Shown here piece by piece: positions 50,075 to 62,718 of a stretch of DNA of 64,000 nt. The notes below the pieces were generated by a model. It saw only the letters and a list, made by a program, of their open reading frames with translations, did not search any database and was not told the origin of the DNA. The position numbers and the translations under genes were made by a program. Position 1 is the stretch's first letter; every line of letters begins with the position of its first letter. Source of the DNA: Nematostella vectensis. Taxonomy: Eukaryota > Cnidaria > Anthozoa > Actiniaria > Edwardsiidae. Location: assembly GCF_932526225.1 (NCBI RefSeq), contig NC_064038.1, positions 18,463,075-18,527,074 on the forward strand, in the 5' to 3' direction.

Positions 50075-50319
50075 AGTAGGGCGCGGTTAGTACTTGGATG
50101 GGTGACCGCCTGGGAATACCGTGTGCTGTAAGCATTTCCTTTTTGTTATCGAGGTACTGACAGGACTGTTATATAATAGATAGATGTTACACAGTTCTAT
50201 CGTTTACGGCCATACCACTGAGAAAGCACCAGTTCTCGTCCGATCACAGAACTTAAAGTCAGTATGGCACGGTTAGTACTTGGACGGGTGACCGGCTGGG
50301 AATACCGTGTGCTGTAGGC
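48715..50319 (+). rRNA. 5S rRNA block 21: 9 copies
   Basis: Copies start at 48715, 48900, 49086, 49272, 49458, 49644, 49830, 50016 and 50202. Order B, C, D, E, C, A, B, C-like, D. It continues the 6879-bp duplication of block 17/18, with TTATAAAATAG in the TATA region of 48715 as a private change. The copy at 49830 has GGATGTGTGACC and CCTGAAAATACC, two changes in or next to box C and loop E. Confidence 0.95.
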
Positions 50320-50387
50320 ATTTCCTTTTTGTTATCGAGGTACTCACAGGACTGTTATATAATAGATAGATCTTAAACAGTTCTATC

Positions 50388-50415
50388 GTCTACGGCCATA
50401 CCACTGAGAAAGCAC

Positions 50416-50446
<31 letters not shown>

Positions 50447-50787
50447 AGTAGGGCGCAGTTAGTACTTGGATGGGTGACCGCCTGGGAATACTGTGTGCTG
50501 TAGGCATTTACTTTTTGTTTTCGAAGTACTAACAGGACTGTTATATAATAGATAGATCTTACACAGTTCTATCGTCTACGGCCATACCACTGAGAAAGCA
50601 CCGGTTATCGTCCGATCACCGAAGTTAAGCTCAGTAGGGCGCGGTTAGTACTTGGATGGGTGACCGCCTGGGAATACCGTGTGCTGTAGGCATTTCCTTT
50701 TTGTCATCGAAGTACTCACAGGACTGTTATATAATATATATTTCTTACACAGTTCTGTCGTCTACGGCAATACCACTGAGAAAGCAC

Positions 50788-50818
<31 letters not shown>

Positions 50819-50973
50819 AGTAGGGCGCGGTTAGTACTTGGATGGGTGACCGCCTGGGAATACCGTGTGCTGTAGGCATTTCCTTTTTGTCATCGAAGTA
50901 CTCACAGGACTGTTATATAATAGATAGATCTTACACAGTTCTATCGTCTACGGCCATACCACTTAGAAAGCAC

Positions 50974-51004
<31 letters not shown>

Positions 51005-51159
51005 AGTAGGGCGCGGTAAGTACTTGGATGGGTGACCGCTTCGGAATACCGTGTGCTGTAGGCATTTCCTTTTTGTTACCAAAGTACTCACAGGACTGTT
51101 ATATAATATATATTTCTTACACAGTTCTGTCGTCTACGGCCATACCACTGAGAAAGCAC

Positions 51160-51190
<31 letters not shown>

Positions 51191-51345
51191 AGTAGGGCGC
51201 GGTTAGTACTTGGATGGGTGACCGCCTGGGAATACCGTGTGCTGTAGGCATTTCCTTTTTGTCATCGAAGTACTCACAGGACTGTTATATAATAGATAGA
51301 TCTTACACAGTTCTATCGTCTACGGCCATACCACTTAGAAAGCAC

Positions 51346-51376
<31 letters not shown>

Positions 51377-51531
51377 AGTAGGGCGCGGTTAGTACTTGGA
51401 TGGGTGACCGCCTGGGAATACCGTGTGCTGTAGGCATTTCCTTTTTGTCATCGAAGTACTCACAGGACTGTTATATAATAGATAGATCTTACACAGTTCT
51501 ATCGTCTACGGCCATACCACTTAGAAAGCAC

Positions 51532-51562
<31 letters not shown>

Positions 51563-51717
51563 AGTAGGGCGCGTTAAGTACTTGGATGGGTAACCGCTTC
51601 GGAATACCGTGTGCTGTAGGCATTTCCTTTTTGTTACCAAAGTACTCACAGGACTGTTATATAATATATATTTCTTACACAGTTCTGTCGTCTACGGCCA
51701 TACCACTGAGAAAGCAC

Positions 51718-51748
<31 letters not shown>

Positions 51749-51903
51749 AGTAGGGCGCGGTTAGTACTTGGATGGGTGACCGCCTTGGAATACCGTGTGC
51801 TGTAGGCATTTCCTTTTTGTCATCGAAGTACTCACAGGACTGTTATATAATAGATAGATCTTACACAGTTCTATCGTCTACGGCCATACCACTTAGAAAG
51901 CAC

Positions 51904-51934
<31 letters not shown>

Positions 51935-52179
51935 AGTAGGGCGCGGTAAGTACTTGGATGGGTGACCGCTTCGGAATACCGTGTGCTGTAGGCATTTCCT
52001 TTTTGTTACCAAAGTACTCACTGGACTGTTATATAAAATCTATTTCTTACACAGTTCTGTCGTCTACGGCCATACCACTGAGAAAGCACCGGTTCTCGTC
52101 CGATCACCGTAGTTAAGCTCAGTAGGGCACGGTTAGTACTTGGATGGGTGACCGCCTGGGAATACCGTGTGCTGTAGGC
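50388..52179 (+). rRNA. 5S rRNA block 22: 10 copies
   Basis: Copies start at 50388, 50574, 50760, 50946, 51132, 51318, 51504, 51690, 51876 and 52062. Order E, F, G, C, G, C, C, G, C, A. Copies 50388-51690 repeat 45925-47227 at an offset of 4463 bp (24 units). The copy at 50760 has ACGGCAATACC, altering positions near helix I/loop A. The copy at 51504 has GCGTTAAG. Confidence 0.95.
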
Positions 52180-52243
52180 ATTTCCTTTTTGTTATCGAGG
52201 TACTCACAGGACTGTTATATAATAGATCTTAAACAGTTCTGTC

Positions 52244-52457
52244 GTCTACGACCATACCACTGAGAAAGCACCGGTTCTCGTCCTAACACCGAAGTTAAGC
52301 TCAGTAGGGCGTGGTTAGTACTTGGATGGGTGACCGCCTGGGAATACCGTGTGCTGTAGGCATTTCCTTTTTGTCATCGAAGTACTCACAGGACTGTTAT
52401 ATAATAGATAGATCTTACACAGTTCTATCGTCTACGGCCATACCACTTAGAAAGCAC

Positions 52458-52488
<31 letters not shown>

Positions 52489-53201
52489 AGTAGGGCGCGG
52501 TAAGTACTTGGATTGGTGACCGCTTCGGAATACCGTGTGCTGTAGGCATTTCCTTTTTGTTATCGAGGTACTGACAGGACTGTTATATAATAGATAGATG
52601 TTACACAGTTCTATCGTTTACGGCCATACCACTGAGAAAGCACCAGTTCTCGTCCGATCACAGAACTTAAAGTCAGTAGGGCACGGTTAGTACTTGGACG
52701 GGTGACCGCCTGGGAATACCGTGTGCTGTAGGCATTTCCTTTTTGTTATCGAGGTACTCACAGGACTGTTATATAATAGATAGATCTTAAACAGTTCTAT
52801 CGTCTACGGCCATACCACTGAGAAAGCACCGGTTCTCGTCCGATCACTGAAGTTAAGCTCAGTAGGGCGCGGTTAGTACTTGGATGGGTGACCGCCTGGG
52901 AATACCGTGTGCTGTAGGCATTTCCTTTTTGTTTTCGAAGTACTAACAGGACTGTTATATAATAGATAGATCTTACACAGTTCTATCGTCTACGGCCATA
53001 CCACTGAGAAAGCACCGGTTCTCGTCCTATCACCGAAGTTAAGCTCAGTAGGGCGCGGTTAGTACTTGGATGGGTGACCGCCTGGGAATACCGTGTGCTG
53101 TAGGCATTTCCTTTTTGTCATCGAAGTACTCACAGGACTGTTATATAATAGATACATCTTACACAGTTCTATCGTCTACGGCCATACCACTTAGAAAGCA
53201 C

Positions 53202-53232
<31 letters not shown>

Positions 53233-53387
53233 AGTAGGGCGCGGTAAGTACTTGGATGGGTGACCGCTTCAGAATACCGTGTGCTGTAGGCATTTCCTTT
53301 TTGTTACCAAAGTACTCACAGGACTGTTATATAATACATATTTCTTACACAGTTCTGTCGACTACGGCCATACCACTGAGAAAGCAC

Positions 53388-53418
<31 letters not shown>

Positions 53419-53573
53419 AGTAGGGCGCGGTTAGTACTTGGATGGGTGACCGCCTGAGAATACCGTGTGCGGTAGGCATTTCCTTTTTGTCATCGAAGTA
53501 CTCACAGGACTGTTATATAATAGATAGATCTCACACAGTTCTATCGTCTACGGCCATACCACTTAGAAAGCAC

Positions 53574-53604
<31 letters not shown>

Positions 53605-53945
53605 AGTAGGGCGCGGTAAGTACTTGGATGGGTGACCGCTTCGGAATACCGTGTGCTGTAGACTTTTCCTTTTTGTTACCAAAGTACTCACAGGACTGTT
53701 ATATAAAATCTATTTCTTACACAGTTCTGTCGTCTACGGCCATACCACTGAGAAAGCACCGGTTCTCGTCCGATCACCGTAGTTAAGCTCAGTAGGGCAC
53801 GGTTAGTACTTGGATGGGTGACTGCCTGGGAATACCGTGTGCTGTAGGCATTTCCTTTTTGTTTTCGAAGTACTAACAGGACTGTTATATAATAGATAGA
53901 TCTTACACAGTTCTATCGTCTACGGCCATACCACTGAGAAAGCAC

Positions 53946-53976
<31 letters not shown>

Positions 53977-54131
53977 AGTAGGGCGCGGTTAGTACTTGGA
54001 TGGGTGACCGCCTGGGAATACCGTGTGCTGTAGGCATTTCCTTTTTGTCATCGAAGTACTCACAGGACTGTTATATAATATATATTTCTTACACAGTTCT
54101 GTCGTCTACGGCCATACCACTGAGAAAGCAC

Positions 54132-54162
<31 letters not shown>

Positions 54163-54408
54163 AGTAGGGCGCGGTAAGTACTTGGATGGGTGACCGCTTC
54201 GGAATACCGTGTGCTGTAGGCATTTCCTTTTTTGTTAACAAAGTACTCACAGGACTGTTATATAAAATCTATTTCTTACACAGTTCTGTCGTCTACGGCC
54301 ATACCACTGAGAAAGCACCGGTTCTCGTCCGATCACCGTAGTTAAGCTCAGTAGGGCACGGTTAGTACTTGGATGGGTGACCGCCTGGGAATACCGTGTG
54401 CTGTAGGC
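52244..54408 (+). rRNA. 5S rRNA block 23: 12 copies (first copy of a 2233-bp duplication)
   Basis: Copies start at 52244, 52430, 52616, 52802, 52988, 53174, 53360, 53546, 53732, 53918, 54104 and 54291. Order B, C, D, E, F, C, G, C, A, F, G, A. The copy at 52244 has CGTCCTAACACCG and a 4-bp shorter spacer. The copy at 53360 starts GACTACGG; 53546 is preceded by ATCTCACACAG and ends GTAGACTTTT. The unit before 54291 has T6, making 187 bp. Confidence 0.95.
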
Positions 54409-54476
54409 ATTTCCTTTTTGTTATCGAGGTACTCACAGGACTGTTATATAATAGATAGATCTTAAACAGTTCTGTC

Positions 54477-54690
54477 GTCTACGACCATACCACTGAGAAA
54501 GCACCGGTTCTCGTCCTAACACCGAAGTTAAGCTCAGTAGGGCGTGGTTAGTACTTGGATGGGTGACCGCCTGGGAATACCGTGTGCTGTAGGCATTTCC
54601 TTTTTGTCATCGAAGTACTCACAGGACTGTTATATAATAGATAGATCTTACACAGTTCTATCGTCTACGGCCATACCACTTAGAAAGCAC

Positions 54691-54721
<31 letters not shown>

Positions 54722-55434
54722 AGTAGGGCGCGGTAAGTACTTGGATTGGTGACCGCTTCGGAATACCGTGTGCTGTAGGCATTTCCTTTTTGTTATCGAG
54801 GTACTGACAGGACTGTTATATAATAGATAGATGTTACACAGTTCTATCGTTTACGGCCATACCACTGAGAAAGCACCAGTTCTCGTCCGATCACAGAACT
54901 TAAAGTCAGTAGGGAACGGTTAGTACTTGGACGGGTGACCGCCTGGGAATACCGTGTGCTGTAGGCATTTCCTTTTTGTTATCGAGGTACTCACAGGACT
55001 GTTATATAATAGATAGATCTTAAACAGTTCTATCGTCTACGGCCATACCACTGAGAAAGCACCGGTTCTCGTCCGATCACTGAAGTTAAGCTCAGTAGGG
55101 CGCGGTTAGTACTTGGATGGGTGACCGCCTGGGAATACCGTGTGCTGTAGGCATTTCCTTTTTGTTTTCGAAGTACTAACAGGACTGTTATATAATAGAT
55201 AGATCTTACACAGTTCTATCGTCTACGGCCATACCACTGAGAAAGCACCGGTTCTCGTCCTATCACCGAAGTTAAGCTCAGTAGGGCGCGGTTAGTACTT
55301 GGATGGGTGACCGCCTGGGAATACCGTGTGCTGTAGGCATTTCCTTTTTGTCATCGAAGTACTCACAGGACTGTTATATAATAGATACATCTTACACAGT
55401 TCTATCGTCTACGGCCATACCACTTAGAAAGCAC

Positions 55435-55465
<31 letters not shown>

Positions 55466-55620
55466 AGTAGGGCGCGGTAAGTACTTGGATGGGTGACCGC
55501 TTCAGAATACCGTGTGCTGTAGGCATTTCCTTTTTGTTACCAAAGTACTCACAGGACTGTTATATAATACATATTTCTTACACAGTTCTGTCGACTACGG
55601 CCATACCACTGAGAAAGCAC

Positions 55621-55651
<31 letters not shown>

Positions 55652-55806
55652 AGTAGGGCGCGGTTAGTACTTGGATGGGTGACCGCCTGAGAATACCGTG
55701 TGCGGTAGGCATTTCCTTTTTGTCATCGAAGTACTCACAGGACTGTTATATAATAGATAGATCTCACACAGTTCTATCGTCTACGGCCATACCACTTAGA
55801 AAGCAC

Positions 55807-55837
<31 letters not shown>

Positions 55838-56178
55838 AGTAGGGCGCGGTAAGTACTTGGATGGGTGACCGCTTCGGAATACCGTGTGCTGTAGACTTTT
55901 CCTTTTTGTTACCAAAGTACTCACAGGACTGTTATATAAAATCTATTTCTTACACAGTTCTGTCGTCTACGGCCATACCACTGAGAAAGCACCGGTTCTC
56001 GTCCGATCACCGTAGTTAAGCTCAGTAGGGCACGGTTAGTACTTGGATGGGTGACTGCCTGGGAATACCGTGTGCTGTAGGCATTTCCTTTTTGTTATCG
56101 AGGTACTCACAGGACTGTTATATAATAGATAGATCTTACACAGTTCTATCGTCTACGGCCATACCACTGAGAAAGCAC

Positions 56179-56209
<31 letters not shown>

Positions 56210-56364
56210 AGTAGGGCGCGGTTAGTACTTGGATGGGTGACCGCCTGGGAATACCGTGTGCTGTAGGCATTTCCTTTTTGTCATCGAAGTACTCACAGGA
56301 CTGTTATATAATATATATTTCTTACACAGTTCTGTCGTCTACGGCCATACCACTGAGAAAGCAC

Positions 56365-56395
<31 letters not shown>

Positions 56396-56641
56396 AGTAG
56401 GGCGCGGTAAGTACTTGGATGGGTGACCGCTTCGGAATACCGTGTGCTGTAGGCATTTCCTTTTTTGTTAACAAAGTACTCACAGGACTGTTATATAAAA
56501 TCTATTTCTTACACAGTTCTGTCGTCTACGGCCATACCACTGAGAAAGCACCGGTTCTCGTCCGATCACCGTAGTTAAGCTCAGTAGGGCACGGTTAGTA
56601 CTTGGATGGGTGACCGCCTGGGAATACCGTGTGCTGTAGGC
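54477..56641 (+). rRNA. 5S rRNA block 24: 12 copies (second copy of the 2233-bp duplication)
   Basis: Copies start at 54477, 54663, 54849, 55035, 55221, 55407, 55593, 55779, 55965, 56151, 56337 and 56524. It repeats block 23 copy for copy, including GATACATCTT before 55407, GACTACGG at 55593, the GTAGACTTTT end at 55779 and T6 before 56524. Differences: the 4-bp spacer loss of 52244 is absent at 54477, and 56151 has a class E-type spacer where 53918 has class F. Confidence 0.95.
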
Positions 56642-56709
56642 ATTTCCTTTTTGTTATCGAGGTACTCACAGGACTGTTATATAATAGATAGATCTTAAAC
56701 AGTTCTGTC

Positions 56710-56737
56710 GTCTACGACCATACCACTGAGAAAGCAC

Positions 56738-56769
<32 letters not shown>

Positions 56770-57295
56770 GTAGGGCGCGGTTAGTACTTGGATGGGTGAC
56801 CGCCTGGGAATACCGTGTGCTGTAGGCATTTCCTTTTTGTCATCGAAGTACTCACAGGACTGTTAGATAATAGATAGATCTTACACAGTTCTATCGTCTA
56901 CGGCCATACCACTTAGAAAGCACCGGTTCTCGTCCGATCACCGAAGTTAAGTTCATTAGGGCGCGGTAAGTACTTGGATGGGTGACCGCTTCGGAATACC
57001 GTGTGCTGTAGGCATTTCCTTTTTGTTATCGAGGTACTGACAGGACTGTTATATAATAGATAGAAGTTACACAGTTCTATCGTTTACGGCCATACCACTG
57101 AGAAAGCACTAGTTCTTGTCCGATCACAGAACTTAAAGTCAGTAGGGCACGGTTAGTACTTGGACGGGTGACCGCCTGGGAATACCGTGTGCTGTAGGCA
57201 TTTCCTTTTTGTTATCGAGGTACTCACAGGACTGTTATATAATAGATAGATCTTAAACAGTTCTATCGTCTACGGCCATACCACTGAGAAAGCAC

Positions 57296-57326
<31 letters not shown>

Positions 57327-57481
57327 AGTAGGGCGAGGTTAGTACTTGGATGGGTGACCGCCTGTGAATACCGTGTGCTGTAGGCATTTCCTTTTTGTCA
57401 TCGAAGTACTCACAGGACTGTTATATAATATATATTTCTTACACAGTTCTGTCGTCTACGGCCATACCACTGAGAAAGCAC

Positions 57482-57512
<31 letters not shown>

Positions 57513-57853
57513 AGTAGGGCGCGGTTAGTACTTGGATGGGTGACCGCATGGGAATACCGTGTGCTGTAGGCATTTCCTTTTTGTCATCGAAGTACTCACA
57601 GGACTGTTATATAAAATCTATTTCTTACACAGTTCTGTCGTCTACGGCCATACCACTGAGAAAGCACCGGTTCTCGTCCGATCACCGTAGTTAAGCTCAG
57701 TAGGGCACGGTTAGTACTTGGATGGGTGACCGCCTGGGAATACCGTGTGCTGTAGGCATTTCCTTTTTGTTTTCGAAGTACTAACAGGACTGTTATATAA
57801 TAGATAGATCTTACACAGTTCTATCGTCTACGGCCATACCACTGAGAAAGCAC

Positions 57854-57884
<31 letters not shown>

Positions 57885-58039
57885 AGTAGGGCGCAATTAG
57901 TACTTGGATGGGTGACCGCCTGGGAATACCGTGTGCTGTAGGCATTTCCTTTTTGTCATCGAAGTACTCACAGGACTGTTATATAATATATATTTCTTAC
58001 ACAGTTCTGTCGTCTACGGCCATACCACTGAGAAAGCAC

Positions 58040-58070
<31 letters not shown>

Positions 58071-58315
58071 AGTAGGGCGCGGTTAGTACTTGGATGGGTG
58101 ACCGCCTGGGAATACCGTGTGCTGTAGGCATTTCCTTTTTGTCATCGAAGTACTCACAGGACTGTTATATAATATATATTTCTTACACAGTTCTGTCGTC
58201 TACGGCCATACCACTGAGAAAGCACCGGTTCTCGTCCGATCACCGAAATTAAGCTCAGTAGGGCGCGGATAGTACTTGGATGGGTGACTGCCTGGGAATA
58301 CCGTGTGCTGTAGAC
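56710..58315 (+). rRNA. 5S rRNA block 25: 9 copies
   Basis: Copies start at 56710, 56896, 57082, 57268, 57454, 57640, 57826, 58012 and 58198. Order B, C, D, E, G, A, F, G, G. The class D copy at 57082 has CACTAGTTCTTG. The copy at 58198 has GAAATTAAG, GCGGATAG and a GTAGACTTTT end and is followed by a truncated unit. Most of the block recurs at +3254 in block 27. Confidence 0.94.
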
Positions 58316-58370
58316 TTTTCCTTTTTGTTACCAAAGTACTCACAGGACTGTTATATAAAATCTATTTCTT

Positions 58371-58407
58371 GATGGGTGACCGCCTGGGAATACCGTGTGC
58401 TGTAGGC
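58371..58407 (+). pseudogene. Truncated 5S rRNA remnant (positions 82-118)
   Basis: A class A spacer runs through TATATAAAATCTATTTCTT and then jumps to GATGGGTGACCGCC, the last 37 bases of a 5S gene. The last 13 bases before the gene and gene positions 1-81 are gone, a 94-bp deletion. CTT occurs at both breakpoints, so short-homology joining is plausible. TATA box and terminator remain but box A and most of the RNA are lost. Confidence 0.93.
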
Positions 58408-58475
58408 ATTTCTTTTTTGTCATCGAAGTACTCACAGGACTGTTAGATAATAGATAGATCTTACACACTTCTATC

Positions 58476-59061
58476 GTCTACGGCCATACCACTTAGAAAG
58501 CACCGGTTCTCGTCCGATCACCGAAGTTAAGTTCATTAGGGCGCGGTAAGTACTTGGATGGGTGACCGCTTCGGAATACCGTGTGCTGTAGGCATTTCCT
58601 TTTTGTTATCGAGGTACTGACAGGACTGTTATATAATAGATAGATGTTACACAGTTCTATCGTTTACGGCCATACCACTGAGAAAGCACCAGTTCTCGTC
58701 CGATCACAGAACTTAAAGTCAGTAGGGCACGGTTAGTACTTGGACGGGTGACCGCCTGGGAATACCGTGTGCTGTAGGCATTTCCTTTTTGTTATCGAGG
58801 TACTCACAGGACTGTTATATAATACATATTTCTTACACAGTTCTGTCGACTACGGCCATACCACTGCGAAAGCACCGGTTCTCGTCCGATCACCGACGTT
58901 AAGCTCAGTAGGGCGCGGTTAGTACTTGGATGGGTGACCGCCTGAGAATACCGTGTGCGGTAGGCATTTCCTTTTTGTCATCGAAGTACTCACAGGACTG
59001 TTATATAATAGATAGATCTCACACAGTTCTATCGTCTACGGCCATACCACTTAGAAAGCAC

Positions 59062-59092
<31 letters not shown>

Positions 59093-59619
59093 AGTAGGGC
59101 GCGGTAAGTACTTGGATGGGTGACCGCTTCGGAATACCGTGTGCTGTAGACTTTTCCTTTTTGTTACCAAAGTACTCACAGGACTGTTATATAAAATCTA
59201 TTTCTTACACAGTTCTGTCGTCTACGGCCATACCACTGAGAAAGCACCGGTTCTCGTCCGATCACCGTAGTTAAGCTCAGTAGGGCACGGTTAGTACTTG
59301 GATGGGTGACTGCCTGGGAATACCGTGTGCTGTAGGCATTTCCTTTTTGTTTTCGAAGTACTAACAGGACTGTTATATAATAGATAGATCTTACACAGTT
59401 CTATCGTCTACGGCCATACCACTGAGAAAGCACCGGTTCTCGTCCGATCACCGAAGTTAAGTTCAGTAGGGCGCGGTTAGTACTTGGATGGGTGACCGCC
59501 TGGGAATACCGTGTGCTGTAGGCATTTCCTTTTTGTCATCGAAGTACTCACAGGACTGTTATATAATATATATTTCTTACACAGTTCTGTCGTCTACGGC
59601 CATACCACTGAGAAAGCAC

Positions 59620-59650
<31 letters not shown>

Positions 59651-59895
59651 AGTAGGGCGCGGTAAGTACTTGGATGGGTGACCGCTTCGGAATACCGTGT
59701 GCTGTAGGCATTTCCTTTTTGTTAACAAAGTACTCACATGACTGTTATATAAAATCTATTTCTTACACAGTTCTGTCGTCTACGGCCATACCACTGAGAA
59801 AGCACCGGTTCTCGTCCGATCACCGTAGTTAAGCTCAGTAGGGCACGGTTAGTACTTGGATGGGTGACCGCCTGGGAATACCGTGTGCTGTAGGC
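58476..59895 (+). rRNA. 5S rRNA block 26: 8 copies
   Basis: Copies start at 58476, 58662, 58848, 59034, 59220, 59406, 59592 and 59778. Order C, D, G, C, A, F, G/C, A. The copy at 58476 is preceded by TTAGATAATAG and CACACTTCTATC. The copy at 58848 has CACTGCGAAAG and GACGTTAAG, private changes in helix II and box A. Copies 58848-59592 resemble 53360-54104. Confidence 0.95.
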
Positions 59896-59963
59896 ATTTC
59901 CTTTTTGTTATCGAGGTACTCACAGGACTGTTATATAATAGATAGATCTTAAACAGTTCTGTC

Positions 59964-60549
59964 GTCTACGACCATACCACTGAGAAAGCACCGGTTCTCG
60001 TCCGATCACCGAAGTTAAGTTTAGTAGGGCGCGGTTAGTACTTGGATGGGTGACCGCCTGGGAATACCGTGTGCTGTAGGCATTTCCTTTTTGTCATCGA
60101 AGTACTCACAGGACTGTTAGATAATAGATAGATCTTACACAGTTCTATCGTCTACGGCCATACCACTTAGAAAGCACCGGTTCTCGTCCGATCACCGAAG
60201 TTAAGTTCATTAGGGCGCGGTAAGTACTTGGATGGGTGACCGCTTCGGAATACCGTGTGCTGTAGGCATTTCCTTTTTGTTATCGAGGTACTGACAGGAC
60301 TGTTATATAATAGATAGAAGTTACACAGTTCTATCGTTTACGGCCATACCACTGAGAAAGCACTAGTTCTTGTCCGATCACAGAACTTAAAGTCAGTAGG
60401 GCACGGTTAGTACTTGGACGGGTGACCGCCTGGGAATACCGTGTGCTGTAGGCATTTCCTTTTTGTTATCGAGGTACTCACAGGACTGTTATATAATAGA
60501 TAGATCTTAAACAGTTCTATCGTCTACGGCCATACCACTGAGAAAGCAG

Positions 60550-60580
<31 letters not shown>

Positions 60581-61107
60581 AGTAGGGCGAGGTTAGTACT
60601 TGGATGGGTGACCGCCTGTGAATACCGTGTGCTGTAGGCATTTCCTTTTTGTCATCGAAGTACTCACAGGACTGTTATATAATATATATTTCTTACACAG
60701 TTCTGTCGTCTACGGCCATACCACTGAGAAAGCACCGGTTCTCGTCCGATCACCGAGGTTAAGCTCAGTAGGGCGCGGTTAGTACTTGGATGGGTGACCG
60801 CCTGGGAATACCGTGTGCTGTAGGCATTTCCTTTTTGTCATCGAAGTACTCACAGGACTGTTATATAAAATCTATTTCTTACACAGTTCTGTCGTCTACG
60901 GCCATACCACTGAGAAAGCACCGGTTCTCGTCCGATCACCGTAGTTAAGCTCAGTAGGGCACGGTTAGTACTTGGATGGGTGACCGCCTGGGAATACCGT
61001 GTGCTGTAGGCATTTCCTTTTTGTTTTCAAAGTACTAACAGGACTGTTATATAATAGAAAGATCTTACACAGTTCTATCGTCTACGGCCATACCACTGAG
61101 AAAGCAC

Positions 61108-61138
<31 letters not shown>

Positions 61139-61479
61139 AGTAGGGCGCAGTTAGTACTTGGATGGGTGACCGCCTGGGAATACCGTGTGCTGTAGGCATT
61201 TCCTTTTTGTCATCGAAGTACTCACAGGACTGTTATATAATATATATTTCTTACACAGTTCTGTCGTCTACGGCCATACCACTGAGAAAGCACCGGTTCT
61301 CGTCCGATCACCGAAATTAAGCTCAGTAGGGCGCGGATAGTACTTGGATGGGTGACTGCCTGGGAATACCGTGTGCTGTAGGCATTTCCTTTTTGTCATC
61401 GAAGTACTCACAGGACTGTTATATAATAGATAGATCTTACACAGTTCTATCGTCTACGGCCATACCACTTAGAAAGCAC

Positions 61480-61510
<31 letters not shown>

Positions 61511-61569
61511 AGTAGGGCGCGGTAAGTACTTGGATGGGTGACCGCTTCGGAATACCGTGTGCTGTAGGC
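59964..61569 (+). rRNA. 5S rRNA block 27: 9 copies
   Basis: Copies start at 59964, 60150, 60336, 60522, 60708, 60894, 61080, 61266 and 61452. It repeats block 25 at +3254 up to the class F copy (57826 and 61080). It then has one class G copy with GAAATTAAG (61266) and one class C copy (61452), where block 25 has two class G copies. The CACTAGTTCTTG change of 57082 is shared by 60336. Confidence 0.94.
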
Positions 61570-61624
61570 ATTTCCTTTTTGTTACCAAAGTACTCACATT
61601 ACTGTTATATAAAATATATTTCTT

Positions 61625-61661
61625 GATGGGTGACCGCCTGGGAATACCGTGTGCTGTAGGC
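61625..61661 (+). pseudogene. Truncated 5S rRNA remnant, duplicate of the one at 58371
   Basis: The same deletion junction (TTTCTT joined to GATGGGTGACC) 3254 bp downstream of the first. It carries private spacer changes (CACATTACTG and TATATAAAATATATT). The identical breakpoint means the deletion arose once and was then duplicated with its neighbours. Confidence 0.93.
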
Positions 61662-61729
61662 ATTTCTTTTTTGTCATCGAAGTACTCACAGGACTGTTAG
61701 ATAATAGATAGATCTTACACACTTCTATC

Positions 61730-62129
61730 GTCTACGGCCATACCACTTAGAAAGCACCGGTTCTCGTCCGATCACCGAAGTTAAGTTCATTAGGGCGCGG
61801 TAAGTACTTGGATGGGTGACCGCTTCGGAATACCGTGTGCTGTAGGCATTTCCTTTTTGTTATCGAGGTACTGACAGGACTGTTATATAATAGATAGATG
61901 TTACACAGTTCTATCGTTTACGGCCATACCACTGAGAAAGCACCAGTTCTCGTCCGATCACAGAACTTAAAGTCAGTAGGGCACGGTTAGTACTTGGACG
62001 GGTGACCGCCTGGGAATACCGTGTGCTGTAGGCATTTCCTTTTTGTTATCGAGGTACTAACAGGACTGTTATATAATAGATAGATCTTAAACAGTTCTAT
62101 CGTCTACGGCCATACCACTGAGAAAGCAC

Positions 62130-62160
<31 letters not shown>

Positions 62161-62501
62161 AGTAGGGCGCGGTTAGTACTTGGATGGGTGACCGCCTGGG
62201 AATACCGTGTGCTGTAGGCATTTCCTTTTTGTCATCGAAGTACTCACAGGACTGTTATATAATATATATTTCTTACACAGTTCTGTCGTCTACGGCCATA
62301 CCACTTAGAAAGCACCGGTTCTCGTTCGATCACCGAAGTTAAGCTCAGTAGGGCGCGGTAAGTACTTGGATGGGTGACCGCTTCGGAATACCGTGTGCTG
62401 TAGGCATTTCCTTTTTGTTATCGAGGTACTCACAGGACTGTTATATAATAGATAGATCTTAAACAGTTCTGTCGTCTACGACCATACAACTGAGAAAGCA
62501 C

Positions 62502-62532
<31 letters not shown>

Positions 62533-62687
62533 AGTAGGGCGCGGTTAGTACTTGGATGGGTGACCGCCTGGGAATACCGTGTGCTGTAGGCATTTCCTTT
62601 TTGTCATCGAAGTACTCACAGGACTGTTAGATAATAGATAGATCTTACACACTTCTATCGTCTACGGCCATACCACTTAGAAAGCAC

Positions 62688-62718
<31 letters not shown>

